Made by a program: the position numbers and the translations under genes
In this document: one piece after another, positions 55,333 through 63,502 of the stretch
Layout of the letters: each line of letters starts with the position of its first letter
Position numbering within the stretch: the first letter of the stretch is position 1
Assembly (NCBI RefSeq): GCF_014041915.1
Contig: NZ_CP059472.1
Span: forward strand, 310,001 to 374,000
Source of the DNA: Marnyiella aurantia
Lineage (GTDB): Bacteria > Bacteroidota > Bacteroidia > Flavobacteriales > Weeksellaceae
Length of the DNA: 64,000 bases
Reading direction: 5' to 3'
The notes under the pieces: model-generated
Database searches by the model: none
Seen by the model: the letters and a program-made list of their open reading frames with translations, nothing else
What the model was told of the DNA's origin: nothing

Positions 55333-55632
55333 ATGTTTGAAAAGTTTATTGAAGGTTATTCGTTCTTCAAGATCGTGCTCTCGCCTCTGCTAATTGGATC
55401 CGTGCTGGGCTTAGCCCTTTATCTCTATACGGACCGCAGCCAAACGGGAGCAGTGCTTTTCGGAGCGTGCATCCTTCTCGGTTTGATTAGCGGTATCATT
55501 TGGGCAGCCCGGATAAGCGGTAAATATGGCGCACACTATTTTATATCGCGCACTGAGGCCAGCGAAGATATAAGCGAGGCCGTAAGAGAAGACAAGATGA
55601 AAAGCGACACTGCAGACACCGATAATTTGTAA
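55333..55632 (+). CDS. Small two-helix membrane protein
   Basis: 99 residues with two predicted membrane segments (about 15-33 and 40-60) and an acidic cytoplasmic tail (EASEDISEAVREDKMKSD). No family recognised. It follows rpe by 74 bases and ends before a bidirectional terminator. Confidence 0.7.
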   Translation: MFEKFIEGYSFFKIVLSPLLIGSVLGLALYLYTDRSQTGAVLFGACILLGLISGIIWAARISGKYGAHYFISRTEASEDISEAVREDKMKSDTADTDNL

Positions 55633-55688
55633 AACAGATCACTGTACGATATAAATTTCAGCGTTTTTGCCTGATTTTTATTGACAAA

Positions 55689-55725
55689 AAAAGCCGTACT
55701 TTTCTAATTGAACAGTACGGCTTTT
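55689..55725. terminator. Bidirectional terminator between membrane protein and ndk
   Basis: AAAAGCCGTACT pairs perfectly with AGTACGGCTTTT around a 13-base loop. Confidence 0.85.
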
Positions 55726-55749
55726 ATATTTACTAAATTAAATTATAAC

Positions 55750-56166
55750 TTAGAATATTTCTCTGCCGGAAAAATGGAACTGAGCTTCAATAAGTGCATT
55801 TTCATCAGAATCTGAACCATGTACCGCATTCTCGCCTACACTTCTTGCGAACATTTTTCTGATTGTACCTTCTGCAGCATCAGCAGGGTTGGTAGCACCA
55901 ATAAGCGTTCTGAAATCTTCAACAGCATTTTCCTTCTCCAATACTGCGGCAACAATAGGACCTGAACTCATAAATTCCACCAGCTCGCCGTAAAAAGGAC
56001 GCTCACTGTGAACTTCGTAAAATTTCTTAGCGTCGCCTAATGTAAGTTGGGTAAGCTTCAGCGCTTTAATTTTGAATCCGGCTTCGGCAATTTTTCCTAA
56101 AATTGCGCCTATGTGCCCGTCTGCAACTGCATCCGGCTTAATCATCGTAAATGTGATCCCTGACAT
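55750..56166 (-). CDS. ndk: Nucleoside-diphosphate kinase
   Basis: 138 residues, usual length. It transfers the terminal phosphate from ATP to other NDPs. MIKPDAV at the start, [19 protein letters not shown] and the active-site His in [12 protein letters not shown] are all present. It is the first gene after a -7 promoter element and is followed by a strong terminator. Confidence 0.97.
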   Translation of the reverse strand: MSGITFTMIKPDAVADGHIGAILGKIAEAGFKIKALKLTQLTLGDAKKFYEVHSERPFYGELVEFMSSGPIVAAVLEKENAVEDFRTLIGATNPADAAEGTIRKMFARSVGENAVHGSDSDENALIEAQFHFSGREIF

Positions 56167-56191
56167 ATATCTATATATTTATTTTCGAGCG

Positions 56192-56199
56192 CAAATTTA
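56192..56199 (-). promoter_or_regulatory. ndk -7 element TAAATTTG
   Basis: Matches TAnnTTTG on the minus strand, 25 bases before the ndk start. No well-spaced -33 TTG was found. Confidence 0.5.
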
Positions 56200-56252
56200 C
56201 GCTTTTAATCAATTCATCAGAAAAAAAACTTTATTTAAACCTGACTGTACTT

Positions 56253-56269
56253 TTGGCACGCAACTTGCT
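56253..56269 (+). promoter_or_regulatory. Sigma-54 (RpoN) promoter TTGGCACG-N4-TTGCT
   Basis: TTGGCACGCAACTTGCT fits the -24/-12 consensus fully, with GG at 56255-56256 and GC at 56267-56268, exactly 12 apart. Transcription should start near 56279. It lies between ndk and rsgA, both on the other strand, and reads into a transcript that ends at a strong terminator at about 56345. Confidence 0.8.
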
Positions 56270-56278
56270 CACTAAAAT

Positions 56279-56345
56279 CAGATTCTCATGTTTAATTTGA
56301 GTTTTCATGGTTATTAGTTTTTACCCAGCTTCGGCTGGGTTTTTT
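56279..56345 (+). ncRNA. Candidate RpoN-driven tiny RNA or micro-ORF transcript
   Basis: Starts about 12 bases after the -12 element and ends at the hairpin at 56323-56340. It contains an ATG at 56288 followed by eight codons and a stop (peptide MFNLSFHGY). No larger open frame exists on this strand. Either a short regulatory RNA or a micropeptide; which one cannot be decided from sequence. Confidence 0.55.
56323..56345 (+). terminator. Terminator of the RpoN-driven small transcript
   Basis: ACCCAGC-TTCG-GCTGGGT hairpin followed by TTTTTTATTTC on the + strand. On the minus strand no T-run follows, so it belongs to the small + strand transcript and not to rsgA. Confidence 0.85.
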
Positions 56346-56349
56346 ATTT

Positions 56350-57282
56350 CTAAAAACCTTCCTGCTCCAGGGCGTCTGCCTCCTCCATCAGCTTAATATA
56401 GGTTGAATATCGGGTCTCTTCAATTTCACCCGATTCAATTCCTGCTAATACCGCACACTTAGGTTCATTGATGTGAAGGCAGTTATAGAATTTACATTCA
56501 TCTGATTTTCGGAAAATATCCGGAAAATAATGCTGCACCTCCTCTTTCAGCACATCAATCATTGCAAATTCGCGTACTCCAGGCGTATCAATAACACTGC
56601 CGCCAAAATCCCAGAAATGCATTTGTGCAAAAGTGGTTGTATGCTTTCCTTTAAGATGTGTTTCAGAAATTTCCGTTGTCTTTAGGTTAAGGTTTGGCTG
56701 AAAAGCATTTACCAGTGTGGACTTTCCGGCTCCTGAGTGTCCGAAGACTACTGAAACCCGGTCTTTAAGTCGGTCCTGCAGCATATCCAGATTAAGTTTT
56801 GTGTAGGACGACACCTGAAGGGTTTCATAGCCGATGGTATGATACATCTCTTCTATGTTTCGTATGATTTCCGCTTCACCTTCACTGAGGGTATCCATTT
56901 TACTCATCAGGATAAGAGGCTCAATATTGTAGGCCTCACAGCAGGCCAGGAAACGGTCTAAAAAACCAAGTGAGGTCTCCGGAAACTTGAGTGTATAGAT
57001 AAAGCAGGCGATATCGATATTGGAAGCAATAATATGGGCTTCCTTTGAAAGGTTCACCGACTTCCTGATCAAATAATTGCGGCGGGTTTCAATCTTTGTA
57101 ATCCAGGCTACATTATCCTGCTCCAGCTGAAACTCAACATGGTCACCCACAGCCAGCGGATTGGTTAAACGCGTTTTAATAAGCTTAAATTTCCCTCTGA
57201 TCCGCGCTTCATAAACCTCTTTGGTGTCATGGTCCATTACCTGATACCAGCTGCCGGTAGATTTTATAACAAGTCCTTTCAT
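56350..57282 (-). CDS. rsgA: Ribosome small subunit-dependent GTPase A
   Basis: 310 residues. An OB fold opens the protein, followed by a circularly permuted GTPase (LILMSKMD, then GHSGAGKSTLVNAF, then DTPGVREF) and a zinc site (CKFYNCLHINEPKCAV). It assists late maturation of the 30S subunit. It is transcribed with the aro gene upstream, 9 bases apart. Confidence 0.96.
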   Translation of the reverse strand: MKGLVIKSTGSWYQVMDHDTKEVYEARIRGKFKLIKTRLTNPLAVGDHVEFQLEQDNVAWITKIETRRNYLIRKSVNLSKEAHIIASNIDIACFIYTLKFPETSLGFLDRFLACCEAYNIEPLILMSKMDTLSEGEAEIIRNIEEMYHTIGYETLQVSSYTKLNLDMLQDRLKDRVSVVFGHSGAGKSTLVNAFQPNLNLKTTEISETHLKGKHTTTFAQMHFWDFGGSVIDTPGVREFAMIDVLKEEVQHYFPDIFRKSDECKFYNCLHINEPKCAVLAGIESGEIEETRYSTYIKLMEEADALEQEGF

Positions 57283-57291
57283 ACTTTCCGC

Positions 57292-58371
57292 TTATTTGCT
57301 TTTCATGATGTCGTTTTGCACCACCACAGACTGTTCATGAATGGTCTTAAAAATACTTTCAATAAATTCCTGGGACATTCCGGTTTCTTCAGCTTTCCTT
57401 TTAGCGTATTCTGTAACGGCTTTCCACCGGTCCGGCTGGAAAACCGTGAGGTTATTGTCACTTTTCAGCATACCTATCTTTTCTGAAAGTTTCATCCGCT
57501 GTGACAGAAGGTCAATCACCTGATAGTCTACATCGGAAATAAGTGTGCGGTACCTTTCAAGTTCTTCGTCAAAACCTGCGCATTCTTCATTCCGAACTAC
57601 AAGTCCGCTCAGTAATGAAGCAAGAGTTTCCGGTGTAATTTGCTGTCTGGCGTCACTCCAGGCTTCATCCGGATTGCAGTGGGTCTCAATCATCACACCC
57701 TGATAGCCTAAATTCAGAGCCTCCTGAGCTACTGATGATAGTCCGGTGCGGTTCCCGCAGATGTGGGACGGATCGATGATCAACGGTATATTCGGCAACT
57801 GATTCTTAAAGTCGAGCGCGATTTGCCAGTTGGGAATATTGCGGTAGTTTGTTTTCCTGTAGGTTGAAAATCCACGGTGTATCGCGCCTAAATTATGGAT
57901 ATCGGCACCTGCAAGTCTTTCCAGAGCACCGATCCAAAGTGCAAGATCAGGATTAACAGGATTCTTTACAAGCACAATCCTGTCTGTACCCTGCAGCGCA
58001 TTTGCGATTTCCTGCACGGCAAAAGGGTTCACAGTAGTTCTGGCACCAATCCATAAAACATCAACGTCTGCTTCCAAAGCTGCCTGTACATGGTGCATAT
58101 TGGCCACTTCAGTTGCTGTTTTATAACCGAATTCCTGCTTCACCTTTCGGAGCCATCCCAAACCCATGCTGCCCACTCCTTCGAAACCGTTAGGCTTGGT
58201 GCGTGGTTTCCAGATTCCGGCACGGAACACCGGTACGGCTGCACCGGCTTCTTTCATCCGGGCTGCCGTTTCCAACATCTGCGTCTCGCTCTCGGCACTG
58301 CAGGGACCTGCAATCACCAGCGGGTGGTTAAACTGAGAAATCCAGTCGTTTTTTATATCGGTTAACTGCAT
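57292..58371 (-). CDS. Bifunctional 3-deoxy-7-phosphoheptulonate synthase/chorismate mutase
   Basis: 359 residues. The N-terminal part (1-260) is a DAHP synthase of the KDO8P-like type (VIAGPCSAESE, WIGARTTVNPFAVQEIA, DPSHICGNRTG); the C-terminal 95 residues form a type II chorismate mutase (DVDYQVIDLLSQRMKLSEKIG). It starts aromatic amino-acid synthesis and branches to phenylalanine/tyrosine; the fused mutase also works as feedback sensor in the family. It ends 9 bases before rsgA. Confidence 0.95.
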   Translation of the reverse strand: MQLTDIKNDWISQFNHPLVIAGPCSAESETQMLETAARMKEAGAAVPVFRAGIWKPRTKPNGFEGVGSMGLGWLRKVKQEFGYKTATEVANMHHVQAALEADVDVLWIGARTTVNPFAVQEIANALQGTDRIVLVKNPVNPDLALWIGALERLAGADIHNLGAIHRGFSTYRKTNYRNIPNWQIALDFKNQLPNIPLIIDPSHICGNRTGLSSVAQEALNLGYQGVMIETHCNPDEAWSDARQQITPETLASLLSGLVVRNEECAGFDEELERYRTLISDVDYQVIDLLSQRMKLSEKIGMLKSDNNLTVFQPDRWKAVTEYAKRKAEETGMSQEFIESIFKTIHEQSVVVQNDIMKSK

Positions 58372-58390
58372 CTATTTGTAAAAGTGGTTA

Positions 58391-58993
58391 TTAACTAAGG
58401 TCAAGTTTAAACAGGTCATCAAGTTCTTTCAGTACCGGATTGATCTGTACATATTTTTCGAAGAGGCTGCGTTTGGTTACTATTTCTTTCTTCAGGTTTA
58501 CAGCATCCATTTTATATTCCACGCGGAATCTGTAGTTATGGACTTTGTGCCGAAAGTGATTCAGGAAATCGTGGGATACTTTGTCGAATTCAGATTTTGC
58601 CGTATCCGAGGGATAAAAGATACGGATAAGGTCTTCATCTTCCTTATGGACTTTAAAACCGCTTATCGCATTGTAAATTACAATATCTTTTTGCTGAATT
58701 TGGTCCAAAAACCATTTCCATTCGGTCTGAAGGTCAGTTTCAGTAAAATGACTGTTGGGCAACTCCTCTGTCGGACTTTGGACCATCGTCTTTTTCTCCT
58801 CTTCTTCTTCAACTGTCAGCTTTCGGGTGATGCTGAATCTGGACGGTGTAGCAGGTTTAGCCTTTATTACAGGTTTTTCCGCTTTTTGAATAACAGGTAT
58901 TTCCGGTTCAGGTAGTACCTCTTTTGGTTTTTCCTGAACCTGCGTGACTTCTCTCTCAACCCGCGGGGCTAAAATCAGGAATTTTTTTTTTTG
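58391..58993 (-). CDS. dnaX: dnaX tau-specific C-terminal segment (reached by -1 frameshift)
   Basis: This frame continues from the run of eleven A residues: KKKKFLILAPRVEREVTQV, a Pro/Lys/Glu-rich linker, and a folded end (TEWKWFLDQIQQKDIVIYNA to LDDLFKLDLS). It has no start codon of its own before residue 60 or so and is in the -1 frame relative to dnaX, so it should be the C-terminus of a longer tau-like subunit (about 556 residues). An assembly error in the A-run is the other explanation. Confidence 0.75.
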   Translation of the reverse strand, partial: QKKKFLILAPRVEREVTQVQEKPKEVLPEPEIPVIQKAEKPVIKAKPATPSRFSITRKLTVEEEEEKKTMVQSPTEELPNSHFTETDLQTEWKWFLDQIQQKDIVIYNAISGFKVHKEDEDLIRIFYPSDTAKSEFDKVSHDFLNHFRHKVHNYRFRVEYKMDAVNLKKEIVTKRSLFEKYVQINPVLKELDDLFKLDLS

Positions 58994-60060
58994 ACGGGAG
59001 CATTCGCTGCGGTAAGGCTGGCTAACTGCATAAGTGCAATTTCAACCATCAGCCGCGGATTTTTAGAATTCTTATAGTTGATATCCGCATGGTTACAGAT
59101 CTCAATACTGTCCACCAGTTGCTGTGGAGACCATTTCCGACTCTGCTCGCCGAAACGCTCTTTGGTTTTTTCGCCTACCTCAATAAGTGATAGCGTGGTT
59201 GGATTCTGTGCCATCATAAGATCGCGGAAATGACTTCCGAGACCGGCAATGAAAAGATGCGGGTCAAATCCTTTCTTTACAATCTCGTTGAAAGCTGTAA
59301 GGATTTCGGGAATCTTATTTTCGTGCGCAAGATCAGCGATGTTCAGGTACTGGTCGTAATCCAGGATATTCAGAACTTCTGCTGCTTTCTGCAGTGTAAT
59401 ATTTTTCTGGGTAAATGTGGAAAGTCTGTCAAATATCGAAAGGGCATCCCGTAATGCGCCGTCAGCCTTTTGAGCTACAAGATAAAGCGCATCATCGTCA
59501 TATCGTATATTCTCGGCTTCGGCGATCTTGCGAAGATGCTGCTGAATATCTTCAATTGTTATCCTTTTAAAATCATAGATCTGACATCTGGAAAGAATGG
59601 TCGGGATGATCTTATGCTTCTCCGTTGTTGCCAGGATAAAGATGGCGTGTGCGGGCGGCTCCTCCAGGGTTTTGAGGAAGGCATTGAAAGCTGCTGACGA
59701 AAGCATGTGTACCTCGTCTATAATATAAACTTTGTAAGTTCCTACCTGAGGAGCAAAGCGAACCTGGTCTATAAGGTCACGGATATCATCCACGGAGTTA
59801 TTGGAAGCAGCATCAAGTTCGTGAATATTATAGGTAAATCCATCTTCGGAAGTTGCGCCGTCCCGTTCATTGATCTTGCGGGCCAGAATCCTGGCGCAGG
59901 TGGTTTTTCCTACCCCACGAGGACCGCAAAAAAGCAGCGCCTGGGCAAGTTGGTTTTCCTCAATAGCGTGCTCCAGCGTATCCGTAATATGCGCCTGCCC
60001 CACAACAGTATCAAACTCCTGCGGACGGTATTTTCGGGCTGAAACAACGAAGTTTTCCAT
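58975..60060 (-). CDS. dnaX: DNA polymerase III subunit gamma/tau (short form)
   Basis: 361 residues from the ATG at 60060 (MENFVVSARKYRP is the conserved start; the frame runs further to 60135 without family sequence). It is the clamp-loader ATPase: GPRGVGKTTCARILA Walker A, VYIIDEVHMLS Walker B, ATTEKHKIIPTILSRCQ sensor region, domains I-III intact. It stops at once after the A-run (VKKKNS). The E. coli and Thermus genes make both gamma and tau by slippage at an A-run. A close TTG-N19-TATTTTTG promoter is just upstream, with almost no leader. Confidence 0.93.
   Translation of the reverse strand: MENFVVSARKYRPQEFDTVVGQAHITDTLEHAIEENQLAQALLFCGPRGVGKTTCARILARKINERDGATSEDGFTYNIHELDAASNNSVDDIRDLIDQVRFAPQVGTYKVYIIDEVHMLSSAAFNAFLKTLEEPPAHAIFILATTEKHKIIPTILSRCQIYDFKRITIEDIQQHLRKIAEAENIRYDDDALYLVAQKADGALRDALSIFDRLSTFTQKNITLQKAAEVLNILDYDQYLNIADLAHENKIPEILTAFNEIVKKGFDPHLFIAGLGSHFRDLMMAQNPTTLSLIEVGEKTKERFGEQSRKWSPQQLVDSIEICNHADINYKNSKNPRLMVEIALMQLASLTAANAPVKKKNS
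58982..58992 (-). promoter_or_regulatory. Slippery run of eleven A residues in dnaX
   Basis: On the coding strand GTC is followed by eleven A, then TTCCTGA. In frame 0 this gives VKKKNS-stop; a -1 shift gives VKKKKFLIL and opens the 190-residue tau segment. Comparable A-runs are known in dnaX of other bacteria, where ribosomal (-1) or transcriptional slippage gives two products. Confidence 0.7.
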
Positions 60061-60065
60061 GGGGT

Positions 60066-60095
60066 CAAAAATAAGCGAAATATTATGAACTACAA
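60066..60095 (-). promoter_or_regulatory. dnaX promoter TTG-N19-TATTTTTG
   Basis: TTG (60095-60093), 19 bases, then TATTTTTG (60073-60066). Transcription should begin about 60062, two bases before the dnaX ATG, so the message is probably leaderless. Confidence 0.65.
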
Positions 60096-60222
60096 AACCT
60101 GAATTTAAAAAACCAGCAGGTGTCACGCACCCCACCAGGTGGTTCAGGTAAGTATTATCGTACCTGATGATTCAGGAATAAAGGCTCATTTTCAGGAGTC
60201 ATTTTAAGGTATTTCTCCGGGA

Positions 60223-60250
60223 CAAAAAAAAGCGGCCTTTAGAAGCCGCC
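60223..60250 (-). terminator. DUF465 gene terminator
   Basis: GCGGC (60232-60236) pairs with GCCGC (60245-60249); on the minus strand eight T residues follow. Confidence 0.8.
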
Positions 60251-60271
60251 ACGGTAATTGTAATCCGGAAA

Positions 60272-60508
60272 TCAGTTGGAGTGCAGATAAGAATAAATAC
60301 TATCCTTTAGATGCAGCCTCTTCCTGCGAAGTTCAGTAAGGTGCTCATCCGTGGTGTGATTAACTTCGCCGTCTTCATAATGCTGAATGAGGGCATTCAC
60401 CTCCTCATAGTTGACGTACATCTTACGGAATGCATCGTCGTTGGTTTTCAGCTCTGCGATTTTCTGCACATACTCAGGAAACTCGTTAGTTAAAATGTGG
60501 TTTTCCAT
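60272..60508 (-). CDS. DUF465/YdcH-like small protein
   Basis: 78 residues, a helical hairpin with the family signature (NHTTDEHLTELRRKRLHLKDSIYSYL). Distribution is broad in bacteria but no function is settled. It stands alone with its own terminator. Confidence 0.88.
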   Translation of the reverse strand: MENHILTNEFPEYVQKIAELKTNDDAFRKMYVNYEEVNALIQHYEDGEVNHTTDEHLTELRRKRLHLKDSIYSYLHSN

Positions 60509-60725
60509 GGTGTAAACTTTTTGTGGATTATTACAGACTAAAGTTAAACACTTTTTCGTCGTCAGTCAATATGAAACATATCATCAGCAAAAAAATAGCT
60601 GGATTTTGGGAGGGCTCCGTAAGGTCTCTGCTTCATGTGCCGGATGATTGGTGTACTGCCCTTCAACATAAAAACGACGGAATTTAATGGAGTTGCACAT
60701 AATGCAATTTTGATGAATTATTCCT

Positions 60726-60755
60726 TTGAAAAACTTAAGCATTTCCTTACTTTTG
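60726..60755 (+). promoter_or_regulatory. Antiporter promoter TTG-N19-TACTTTTG
   Basis: TTG at 60726-60728, 19 bases, then TACTTTTG at 60748-60755, a complete match. Transcription should start near 60759, about 19 bases before the ATG. Confidence 0.75.
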
Positions 60756-60777
60756 GGAAAATACAGATTTACGCAAA

Positions 60778-63036
60778 ATGGGACACCTACCAAAGTTGAT
60801 AGAGGATTTAGCATTGATATTGATAGTGGCGGCTTTTGTCGTTATTATTTTCAGAAAAATCAAGCAGCCTCTTGTACTGGGATATATTATCGCGGGTTTC
60901 CTGGTGAGCCCTAACCTGAACATCTTCCCTTCGGTTGTGGACAGTGCCAATATTAAGACCCTGGCAGAGATCGGTGTGATATTTCTCCTGTTCAGTCTCG
61001 GACTCGAATTCAGTTTCAAGAAACTTATGAATGTGGGCGGTTCGGCTTCGGTCACGGCCTTTGTTGAAATCATCTTCATAACGATCGCAGGTTATTTTAC
61101 CGGGCGATGGCTCGGCTGGAGCATCATGGACAGTATGTTCCTCGGCGGTATGTTGGCAAGCTCGTCTACAACCATCATTATCAGGGCGTTTGACGAGCTT
61201 GGGGTCAAGACAAAAAGCTTTGCAAAGACGGTTTTTGGTGTTCTTGTGGTTGAAGATATCGTGGTGATTCTGCTTATGGTACTGCTTTCCACCATTGCTG
61301 TAACTAAAGAATTTGAAGGTACACAGATCCTGTTTACCGTTGTAAAGCTGCTTTTCTTTCTTATTTTATGGTTCCTGCTTGGTATATTTCTGGTACCTAC
61401 CCTGCTCAAGAAAATCAAGCCTCTTGTTGATGATGAAATCCTGCTTATCCTTTCCATTGGCCTTTGTTTGGGTATGGTTTTGATTGCTGTAAAAGTAGGC
61501 TTTTCGGCAGAACTTGGTGCCTTCGTCATGGGATCCATTATTGCTGAAACTACCGTCGCGGAGAAGGTGGAGCATACCTTAAAGTCAGTAAAAGACCTTT
61601 TTGCCGCGGTGTTTTTCGTATCCGTAGGTATGATGATTGATTATGAAGCTATGATCACTTATGCCTGGCCAATATTTATCGTTACCATCCTAACTATTTT
61701 TGGCAAACTGTTCAGCTCGGCATTGGGTGCATTAATATCGGGACAGCCGCTGAAACAGTCCATTCAGGTGGGGATGAGTATGGCTCAAATTGGCGAATTT
61801 GCCTTTATTGTGGCCACACTTGGACTTTCGCTGGGGGTAATTTCAGACTTCCTTTTCCCGGTTGCAGTAGGTGTTTCGGCCATCACAACATTTACAACGC
61901 CTTACCTGATCAAACTTTCTGAACCGTTTTATAAATGGCTGGTGAAGGTAGTTCCGCCTAAATATATTGAAAAGATCAACCGCTATTCCTCGAACACGCA
62001 GAATATCCAGGCCGAAAACAGCTGGAAGACCATCCTTACCAGCTATGCAAGGATCATCGTGATCAACGGAATCATTATCATGGCCATTTATCTGCTTTTT
62101 GCCAGATTTATTATTCCGGCCATCAACGATAACCTGGAAAGCAACAGCCTGAAAAATATTATAGGAAACGGGCTGCCGGTACTTTTTATACTTCCTTTCC
62201 TTTGGGCACTAATGGTAAAGAGACCCAACTCGGTGGCTTACCGTGAACTCTGGACCAAGACCAAATACAGCCGCGGACCGCTGCTTATTATTGAAATTGT
62301 CCGGTTTTCCATTGGTATCGGTATCCTGGGCTTTTTCCTGGACCGTTTTGCCTCAACAACAATATCATTCTTCATTACGATTCCTGTGGCGATTGTCCTG
62401 ATGGTGATCTTCTCCAACAGGCTGAACAAATTTTACAGCCGTATTGAAAGAAGGTTTATCACCAACCTGAATGACCGTTCGGAGATGGGACACCCTGAAG
62501 CTGTAGCCACGCTTGCCGGCACTTCCAATATAAAGGAGAGTCTGGCTGCCTGGGACGTACACATTATTGAACTTGAAGTAAAGCCGCTGGCCGATTATAT
62601 AGGTAAAAGTCTGGTAGACCTGCAGTGGCGGGAGAAATATGGAATCAATATCGGCTATATACGCCGTGGCGGTAAACTCATTCACACGCCGGACCGGTAC
62701 CAGGTCCTCATGCCTTATGACAAAGTAGGCATCATTGCCACCGATGATCAGTTCCAGATCTTTAAAGAGGTTTTTGACAGTCAGGAAATTATTGAAGAAG
62801 AGAATATTGACCACATTAAACTTGGCAAAATCCTGATTAACCATCATTCACCCAAGAAAGGCCTTACCATACAGGAATCAGGCATCCGCGACAAGACAGA
62901 CGGACTTGTAATTGCCATACGAAGAGGAGATGAACGTATCCTGAACCCCGAATCGTCTGAAATACTGCAGCTGGACGATATCGTTTGGGTGGTAGGTAAC
63001 CGGAAGAAAATTGAAAAACTAAATGTGGAAATCTAA
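60778..63036 (+). CDS. CPA2-family cation:proton antiporter with two C-terminal RCK_C domains
   Basis: 752 residues. Residues 1-385 are a KefB-type transporter (about 12 TMs; LLFSLGLEFSFKKL, ASSSTTIIIRAFDELG, VVEDIVVILL, SMAQIGEFAFI). A second membrane block with about four TMs (420-545) follows. The tail has two RCK_C/TrkA-C modules (about 590-665 and 677-750) but no Rossmann RCK_N between them, unlike KefB/KefC. It probably exchanges K+ or Na+ for H+; the ligand that controls it is unknown. The HD gene begins 7 bases downstream. Confidence 0.9.
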   Translation: MGHLPKLIEDLALILIVAAFVVIIFRKIKQPLVLGYIIAGFLVSPNLNIFPSVVDSANIKTLAEIGVIFLLFSLGLEFSFKKLMNVGGSASVTAFVEIIFITIAGYFTGRWLGWSIMDSMFLGGMLASSSTTIIIRAFDELGVKTKSFAKTVFGVLVVEDIVVILLMVLLSTIAVTKEFEGTQILFTVVKLLFFLILWFLLGIFLVPTLLKKIKPLVDDEILLILSIGLCLGMVLIAVKVGFSAELGAFVMGSIIAETTVAEKVEHTLKSVKDLFAAVFFVSVGMMIDYEAMITYAWPIFIVTILTIFGKLFSSALGALISGQPLKQSIQVGMSMAQIGEFAFIVATLGLSLGVISDFLFPVAVGVSAITTFTTPYLIKLSEPFYKWLVKVVPPKYIEKINRYSSNTQNIQAENSWKTILTSYARIIVINGIIIMAIYLLFARFIIPAINDNLESNSLKNIIGNGLPVLFILPFLWALMVKRPNSVAYRELWTKTKYSRGPLLIIEIVRFSIGIGILGFFLDRFASTTISFFITIPVAIVLMVIFSNRLNKFYSRIERRFITNLNDRSEMGHPEAVATLAGTSNIKESLAAWDVHIIELEVKPLADYIGKSLVDLQWREKYGINIGYIRRGGKLIHTPDRYQVLMPYDKVGIIATDDQFQIFKEVFDSQEIIEEENIDHIKLGKILINHHSPKKGLTIQESGIRDKTDGLVIAIRRGDERILNPESSEILQLDDIVWVVGNRKKIEKLNVEI

Positions 63037-63043
63037 ATAACAG

Positions 63044-63484
63044 ATGAAAGAGGAACTTCTGAACAAAGCTGTAAACATCGCGACAAAAGCCCACAGGAAC
63101 CAAACCGATAAATTCGGCGCGCCTTATATAGGGCATATTATGAGGGTGATGAATTACGGCAAAACATACGACGAAAAAATCGTAGGCGTACTGCACGATG
63201 TGATAGAAGACTGTCCGGAAATCAGTCTGGATTATCTGCTGCAGGAAGGTTTCCCTAATCATATTGTTTTTGCTGTGGAATGCCTTACGAAAACTCCCTC
63301 CGACCAGGATTATACCGAATTCATCAAACAAACGGAAAGGTCACCACTGGCCGTAGCGGTTAAGCTGAATGACCTGCGCGACAATATGGACCTTAGACGG
63401 TTCACCAAACCGATAACGGAGAAAGATATGAAGAGACTTAACAAGTATCTGAAGGCCTACCTCTATCTCAAGGAGAAATACTGA
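63044..63484 (+). CDS. HD-domain hydrolase (SpoT/MESH1-like)
   Basis: 146 residues, a stand-alone HD domain: H in IATKAHRNQTDKFGAPYIGH, the HD pair in GVLHDVIEDCPE, and Asp in KLNDLRDNMDLRR. The arrangement resembles the N-terminal hydrolase half of Rel/SpoT, so it may hydrolyse (p)ppGpp or a related nucleotide. It is probably co-transcribed with the antiporter. Confidence 0.82.
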   Translation: MKEELLNKAVNIATKAHRNQTDKFGAPYIGHIMRVMNYGKTYDEKIVGVLHDVIEDCPEISLDYLLQEGFPNHIVFAVECLTKTPSDQDYTEFIKQTERSPLAVAVKLNDLRDNMDLRRFTKPITEKDMKRLNKYLKAYLYLKEKY

Positions 63485-63502
63485 TTTTAAATAGCAGTCC
63501 GC

